Below are positions 59,267 through 64,000 of a DNA stretch of 64,000 bases, piece after piece. How positions within the stretch are numbered: position 1 is the stretch's first letter; every line of letters starts with the position of its first letter. The position numbers and the translations under genes are program-made. Source of the stretch: Pseudobacter sp. (GTDB taxonomy: Bacteria; Bacteroidota; Bacteroidia; Chitinophagales; Chitinophagaceae); NCBI GenBank assembly GCA_017849455.1, contig JAFIGX010000006.1, positions 62,001-126,000 on the forward strand, given 5' to 3'. Below the pieces are notes generated by a model, which searched no databases, was not told the DNA's origin, and saw only the letters and a program-made list of their open reading frames with translations.

Positions 59267-59776
59267 ATGCGAATTTTTCTCATCGGCTTCATGGGCTCCG
59301 GTAAAACACATTGGGGTAAGCAGGTGGCTCACCGGATGCAATTGCCTTTCTTCGACCTGGATGAAGTGATCATAGCAGAACTCGGAAAGACCATCCCGGA
59401 GATCTTTGCGGAGAATGGAGAAGAATATTTCAGGATGGCTGAAAAAGATATTCTCGAAGAACTGGTGGAAAAGAACAGCTCCTTGATCCTTTCCTGTGGC
59501 GGCGGCACTCCCTGTTTCTTCAACAATATCGAATTCATGAAGAAATACGGGATCGTGGTATGGTTGAATACCCATGTGGAAGTATTGCTGCAACGCCTCC
59601 TCAAAGAAAAGATGCAACGCCCCTTACTGAAAGATATCAGGGATGAAGACCTCAAGAATTATATCGTGCGCAAGCTCAATGAACGCCGCATGTACTATGA
59701 GCAAGCCGATGTTGTCATCGACAAGGAAGATGCTTTTACCATGAATGATTTTATCCAAACTGTGTTACATGCATAA
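59267..59776 (+). CDS. aroK: shikimate kinase
   Basis: A 169-residue shikimate kinase that phosphorylates shikimate in aromatic amino-acid synthesis. It has the P-loop IFLIGFMGSGKTHWG (3-17), FFDLDEVI (Asp about 32-34, shikimate and Mg), SCGGGTPC near 77-84 and QRPLLKDI (adenine loop). The start ATG lies five bases after the arm of hairpin C3. The next gene begins eight bases before its stop. Confidence 0.93.
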   Translation: MRIFLIGFMGSGKTHWGKQVAHRMQLPFFDLDEVIIAELGKTIPEIFAENGEEYFRMAEKDILEELVEKNSSLILSCGGGTPCFFNNIEFMKKYGIVVWLNTHVEVLLQRLLKEKMQRPLLKDIRDEDLKNYIVRKLNERRMYYEQADVVIDKEDAFTMNDFIQTVLHA

Positions 59777-60170
59777 AGGATTTCTCATAACGGCCGCCTG
59801 GCTCGGGGCATTGTCCGTGGCCCTGGGGGCTTTCGGAGCGCATGGGTTGAAGAAGCTGGTCGGGCCGGATACCATCAGTACTTTCGAGACTGGCGTTCGT
59901 TACCAGTTCTATCATACACTGGCATTGCTGGCCGTAGCCATCCTGTATGAACGGTTCCCTTCCCGGATGCTCCGGTATGCAGGGAATTGTTTCATTACCG
60001 GCACCATCCTGTTCTCCGGTTCATTGTATTTGCTCACGGCATTGAAAGCGGCAGATACGGTAGGACTGAACGGGGTAGGGGCCATCACGCCTTTCGGTGG
60101 ACTATTCTTCATTGCGGGCTGGCTATTGCTGGCATTCTCCATCCGGCCTAAATCGGAAGCTCGAAGCTGA
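59769..60170 (+). CDS. DUF423 membrane protein
   Basis: A 133-residue membrane protein with four helices. GALSVALGAFGAHGLK near 13-28, FETGVRYQFYHTLALL near 39-54 and the final AITPFGGLFFIAGWLLLAF are the DUF423 (YgdD-like) pattern. The ATG at 59769 overlaps the aroK stop by eight bases. The 3' end overlaps the convergent histidine kinase gene by 23 bases. The family function is unknown. Confidence 0.88.
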   Translation: MHKGFLITAAWLGALSVALGAFGAHGLKKLVGPDTISTFETGVRYQFYHTLALLAVAILYERFPSRMLRYAGNCFITGTILFSGSLYLLTALKAADTVGLNGVGAITPFGGLFFIAGWLLLAFSIRPKSEARS

Positions 60171-62088
60171 GGATAGCTCCATCCTTCGTTTCGGCCTTGA
60201 AGCTGCCACCGATGGTTTCCATCCTCCTGCGCATATTGTTGAGCCCATTGCCGAACCGGCGCAGGTTTTCCGTATCGATACCGATACCATCGTCTGCCAC
60301 TACGATCAATAAGCAGCTATCCATCGATGTTATATTGATCGATACGTGCCTGGCATGTGAATGCTTCATGACGTTGTTGAGCGATTCCTTCACACTCAGG
60401 AAAATATTCCTTCTTTTCTCTCCGCTGATATCCACCTGCGGTATCACAGCCGGCACACGCACGGAACATTCGATGGGCGTGCTGTCGAAATATTCGATGG
60501 CATGCGCCCTGATATAAGCCACGAGGCTTTCCAGCGTATCATTGGAACTCTTCATGGTCCAGATGATCGTATTCATTTTACCCAACAGGTCATTGGCCGA
60601 ATTCGAGATCTTTTCCAGCTCCGGAAATGATCTGTCTTTCACTTTACTTTTCAGTATCTCGCTCATCAACCTGATGGCAGTTACCCCCGAACCCAGTTCA
60701 TCGTGCATATCTGCCGAAATACGGTCGCGTTCGTGCTGTGTGGCAGCCATCACAGCCATCTGTTTCTCGAATTCCTTACGTTCATTCTCCAGTTTGAGAC
60801 GTTCCCGTTCCTTTACCCGCTCGATGATATCACGCCGGTTCTTGTAGGCAAGGCCGGAGAGGAAACAGATCAGTTCCAGCACCAGTCCCAGTTCATAATA
60901 GAACATGGCCCGGTTGAGCAAGGGGAAACCGGGAAAGAACTTCCAGCCGAACATGATGATGCCCTGTGAAATAATAGAAAAAAATACCAGGGCAAAGCTG
61001 CCTGCGGCAAGATAATTCAGGAGCGTGTCTTTCCGCTTGATGCTGTAGGCGATGAAAGTAACGCCAAGCATCAGGAAGAACAGTTTGATCACGATCTCCA
61101 TATTCGTGAGCACCACGTACTTCTCCGTGGAAAAATAGAGAATGGTGAAAATACCCGAAAGGATAGCCAGTGGCCAGAGCGCCCATCGCAACAGTTTGTC
61201 GAGGCCGGGATGCTGCTCCCTGGTATTGAGGAATTTCCGTACGAAGATCAGGTAGGTGAATACGCTTGCGATCATGATCATGAAATCGAGGTATTCCTCA
61301 TAAACGTAGTGGAAAGCATTGGCCTTGACGCTCAAGTAAGATTTGAGGAAAAGCAGGATGGCGGTGCACAGGGTATAGATGGCATAATAAATGAATTCAT
61401 TATTCCGGTTCTGCAGGTAAACCGCCAGTGAATAGAAGATCATCAGCAGCATGATGCCCGAAACAACATAGGTAACGATATCGAGCATATAGTCGAGGTC
61501 GCGTTTTCGGGTAAGCCATTGGGTAATATAATCCGTTTCGATCAGGTAGGGAGTGAAGATGTTTACATTCGTCCTTACGAAATTGAAGCGGCAATAGAAG
61601 ATGGCCTTTTCATGTGGTGCGAGGCTGAGGACCCTCGAACCGGAAAAGGTCCTGCATTTTTCATCGATGCGCTGCAGGCCGCTACCGGCGCCATTCATCG
61701 TGGATTTGAACAATTCTATCTTCCAGCAATAAAACCCGGGGAGGAATACGAGGTCCTTGACACTGTCTCCACTATTATACAGGAAGAACTTCAGGTAATT
61801 GTCTTTTTCGATCAGGCTGGCAGCCGGTGGGTAATGCGGATAATATTTCGCAATGGCGCCAGGCTTGAATGGGAGCAGGGGAATGGCTGAATCGGGAACG
61901 GCTTCTCCTTTGGGGCGGGTGGTGAACCAGCACTGTTTGGCAATGGAAGAATCCAGCCTGATATGCGCCACATCGATCATTAGGGTATCGTTCTGTGCAA
62001 AACCTTCAAATGTGGAAAAAAAGAGGAGGAAAAACAACCAGCCCGCCATTAAGCAGGCAGCCTTACAGTACCCTATTTTATTTCTCAT
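60148..62088 (-). CDS. 7TMR-DISM sensor histidine kinase
   Basis: A 646-residue sensor kinase. A signal peptide or first helix (1-28) precedes the periplasmic 7TMR-DISMED2-like beta domain (about 35-185), and seven transmembrane helices span about 188-390. A coiled coil leads to the HisKA_3-type phosphoacceptor RISADMHDELGSGVTAIRLM (His about 455) and an HATPase domain ending GLNNMRRRMETIGGSF. The partner regulator is not in the window. The ATG at 62086-62088 is preferred over the one seven codons upstream. Confidence 0.88.
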   Translation of the reverse strand: MRNKIGYCKAACLMAGWLFFLLFFSTFEGFAQNDTLMIDVAHIRLDSSIAKQCWFTTRPKGEAVPDSAIPLLPFKPGAIAKYYPHYPPAASLIEKDNYLKFFLYNSGDSVKDLVFLPGFYCWKIELFKSTMNGAGSGLQRIDEKCRTFSGSRVLSLAPHEKAIFYCRFNFVRTNVNIFTPYLIETDYITQWLTRKRDLDYMLDIVTYVVSGIMLLMIFYSLAVYLQNRNNEFIYYAIYTLCTAILLFLKSYLSVKANAFHYVYEEYLDFMIMIASVFTYLIFVRKFLNTREQHPGLDKLLRWALWPLAILSGIFTILYFSTEKYVVLTNMEIVIKLFFLMLGVTFIAYSIKRKDTLLNYLAAGSFALVFFSIISQGIIMFGWKFFPGFPLLNRAMFYYELGLVLELICFLSGLAYKNRRDIIERVKERERLKLENERKEFEKQMAVMAATQHERDRISADMHDELGSGVTAIRLMSEILKSKVKDRSFPELEKISNSANDLLGKMNTIIWTMKSSNDTLESLVAYIRAHAIEYFDSTPIECSVRVPAVIPQVDISGEKRRNIFLSVKESLNNVMKHSHARHVSINITSMDSCLLIVVADDGIGIDTENLRRFGNGLNNMRRRMETIGGSFKAETKDGAILSFELPI

Positions 62089-62190
62089 CACTGGTTGCAA
62101 TAGAAACAATTAGTTTCGCGTTGTAAAATACAATTTTTTGCAGGCCCGGCAACGGTTTTATTTGTTGTACGGCAGTTCTGTTCAACTGCT

Positions 62191-62198
62191 TATCTTTG
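62191..62198 (+). promoter_or_regulatory. -7 box of ftsK (TATCTTTG)
   Basis: An exact TAnnTTTG match ending five bases before the ftsK ATG, so the transcript would be leaderless. TTG at 62165-62167 lies 23 bases upstream and may be the -33 element. Confidence 0.45.
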
Positions 62199-62203
62199 TA
62201 ACC

Positions 62204-64000
62204 ATGGCCAATCGCTTAAAGTCCAGCAAAAGCAAATCGCCCGATCCGGATAAACTTAAGCCTGAAAAAGAAGTACAGGTGACAGTAAAAGAGTTGGTAA
62301 AGGACGAGCGTACACACAAGATTGCGGGTACGATCTCCCTGCTGGTCAGCCTTTTCCTGTTCATAGCATTCGTTTCCTACCTGTTCACCTGGCGGGAAGA
62401 CCAGGACAAAGTGTTCAAAGGAGCTTCCATCCTGCTCCCATCTACCGAAATAAAGACCACCAACCTTCTTGGAAATATCGGCGCTTATATATCCCATCAA
62501 TTCTTTTATAATGCGTTCGGTGTGGCTTCCTTCCTTTTCTGTTCCCTGTTTTTCGTGATCGGCGTCAATGCGCTCTTTGGCAGGAAAGTATTTTCCGTAT
62601 GGCGCAATGTGCGTTACCTGGTGGTCGGGCTGCTTTTTTTCTGTGTGGCTTTTGCCTTTGTTGCAGGCGCCAATGCCTTTCCGTTTGGCGGGGCTATGGG
62701 CAATATGATCAGCGACTGGCTCATCAGGATGATCGGGAATATTGGTACTGCTGTATTATTATTGGCCGGTGGACTGGCTTATTTCATCTGGCGGGTCAAC
62801 CCCGTCTTCCGGATGCCACAGCGCAATAAAAAACCTTCCGTTGCTGAAGTACCTGAAGAAGAAGTGGCAGTGGTGGCAGGCCGGGAAGCCGAAGCGGAAG
62901 ATGATAAGAAAGCGAACAAACGCAATAAACTTAAAAAGGACGATGGGGTGTTGATAACACCTCCGAAAGAAGAAGTGATCAACGATCCTGCCATCGAATT
63001 CAAAGTAGTGGAAAGAGAGGATACCGTTTCAGCCAATGCAAAGGTCCCTGAAAATATAACCCCTCAATTGCCGAAGACGCCGGAAGTACCGGTGGCGGTC
63101 ACAGCTCCAATCGCCGAAAAAGAAAAGATCGAGAAACCATCGAAAAAAGAATTGCCTCAACTGGAACTGGAGATCAAATCACCGGTACCTGAAGAACCGG
63201 AAGATGAATTCCTGGAACCGGATGAAGGGGAGGAAGAGGATAAGCCGGTTGTGCTGGCCCCTTACGAACCTACACTCGATCTGCGGGACTATAAATACCC
63301 TTCTCTCGACCTGCTGGAGCAACATGGCAGCGAGAAGATCATCCAGGATGCGGCAGAATTGGAGACCAACAAGAATCAGATCATCAACACGCTCAAGAAC
63401 TACGATATCAATATCCAGAAGATCAGCGCTACGGTAGGGCCAACGGTTACGCTGTATGAGATCGTACCGGCAGCGGGTGTGCGCATTTCGCGTATCAAGA
63501 ACCTGGAAGATGATATCGCCCTGAGCCTGGCAGCGCTGGGTATCCGTATCATAGCGCCCATACCCGGTAAAGGCACTATCGGTATTGAAGTACCGAACGT
63601 GAAAAAGACCGTGGTGAGCATGAAAACCTTGCTGGCCTCTGAAAAATTCCAGTTCAATAACTTTAGTTTACCGGTAGCGGTCGGCAAACGGATCGACAAC
63701 GAGAATTTCATCGTTGATCTTACCACCATGCCTCACCTGTTGATGGCAGGGGCTACGGGGCAGGGTAAATCGGTTGGATTGAATGCGATCCTCGTATCAT
63801 TGCTCTACAAGAAACATCCTTCGCAATTGAAGCTGGTGCTGGTAGACCCGAAAAAAGTGGAGCTGAGTTTATACAGGACCATCGAGCGGCATTTTCTGGC
63901 CAAGTTGCCGGGAGAAGAAGAAGCGATCATCACCGACACCAAGAAAGTGATCAATACGCTCAATGCGTTGTGTATTGAAATGGACAATCGCTATGACCTG
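62204..64000 (+). CDS. ftsK: FtsK/SpoIIIE DNA translocase (partial, 3' end outside window)
   Basis: The 599 visible residues are the start of an FtsK DNA translocase that pumps chromosomal DNA through the division septum. About four transmembrane helices lie between residues 42 and 200, followed by an acidic and Pro-rich linker (about 210-350). Then comes the alpha/beta motor domain, with YEIVPAAGVRISRIKNLEDDIALSL, the Walker A MAGATGQGKSVGLN near 514-527 and the Walker B start LVLVDPKKVELSLY. The C-terminal part of the motor and the gamma domain are beyond the right edge. The frame is open to the last base. Confidence 0.94.
   Translation, partial: MANRLKSSKSKSPDPDKLKPEKEVQVTVKELVKDERTHKIAGTISLLVSLFLFIAFVSYLFTWREDQDKVFKGASILLPSTEIKTTNLLGNIGAYISHQFFYNAFGVASFLFCSLFFVIGVNALFGRKVFSVWRNVRYLVVGLLFFCVAFAFVAGANAFPFGGAMGNMISDWLIRMIGNIGTAVLLLAGGLAYFIWRVNPVFRMPQRNKKPSVAEVPEEEVAVVAGREAEAEDDKKANKRNKLKKDDGVLITPPKEEVINDPAIEFKVVEREDTVSANAKVPENITPQLPKTPEVPVAVTAPIAEKEKIEKPSKKELPQLELEIKSPVPEEPEDEFLEPDEGEEEDKPVVLAPYEPTLDLRDYKYPSLDLLEQHGSEKIIQDAAELETNKNQIINTLKNYDINIQKISATVGPTVTLYEIVPAAGVRISRIKNLEDDIALSLAALGIRIIAPIPGKGTIGIEVPNVKKTVVSMKTLLASEKFQFNNFSLPVAVGKRIDNENFIVDLTTMPHLLMAGATGQGKSVGLNAILVSLLYKKHPSQLKLVLVDPKKVELSLYRTIERHFLAKLPGEEEAIITDTKKVINTLNALCIEMDNRYDL

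Overview
The window comes from a member of the Bacteroidota, most likely the Chitinophagaceae. Support for this: -7 promoter boxes of the TAnnTTTG type with almost no Shine-Dalgarno sites, several LytS/LytTR sensor-regulator pairs, ExbB/ExbD and SPFH genes, a three-gene proton-translocating transhydrogenase, a bacterial kynurenine / 3-hydroxyanthranilate pathway, and small lipoproteins typical of the phylum. Most of the window is dense, moderately GC-rich chromosomal housekeeping DNA.

Layout. 1-3.7 kb: acyl-CoA thioesterase (cut by the left edge), dipeptide epimerase, proline dehydrogenase, dienelactone hydrolase. 4.0-9.5 kb: an AT-rich accessory island holding a miniature secreted Rhs-type toxin with its likely immunity gene, bracketed by two paralogous secreted Cys/His proteins, then tRNA-Val(GAC) and a decayed MNT/HEPN pair. 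9.7-15.8 kb: two LytS/LytTR two-component pairs around a membrane protein and an M23 peptidase. 16-19 kb: secreted and coiled-coil proteins plus an ABC-2 permease remnant. 19-20.5 kb: a sigma factor / small protein / ClpP operon. 20.6-26 kb: thyA-folA, an O-methyltransferase, pntAA-pntAB-pntB. 26-39.7 kb: RNA methyltransferase, LysM protein, fmt, FKBP, CPBP protease, pepT, ypdA, SPFH protein, exbBD, prmC, ribD, IMPACT protein. 39.8-43.3 kb: hbd, a carboxypeptidase-regulatory-like protein, an Mrp ATPase, a PaiB-like protein. 43.4-51.8 kb: tryptophan (kynurenine) catabolism: HAAO, ACMSD, SDR, AMSDH, RidA-type deaminase, KynU and KMO, followed by pyrF. 52.7-64 kb: DPP-IV-like peptidase, sigma/anti-sigma/DUF4097 operon, glutaryl-CoA dehydrogenase (which may serve the end of the kynurenine route), shikimate kinase, a 7TMR-DISM histidine kinase, and ftsK (cut by the right edge).

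The most unusual layer lies between the genes. At least six families of short hairpin elements occur here, and they share one plan: arms built from degenerate 7-9 base units repeated head to tail, a short loop, then the inverted arm. Two families are associated with a small ORF. One copy encloses a four-helix-bundle (S23-like) gene, and another pair brackets a GxxExxY protein with a PD-(D/E)XK-like motif. Elements also supply the last codons or stop codon of neighbouring genes, and one carries a perfect 34-base inverted repeat that includes the start codon of hbd. I read these as a class of small, possibly mobile, hairpin elements; this is inference from architecture only.

Three gene remnants (HEPN toxin, ABC-2 permease C-terminus, DUF1343/NamZ C-terminus) show ongoing decay in the intergenic regions.
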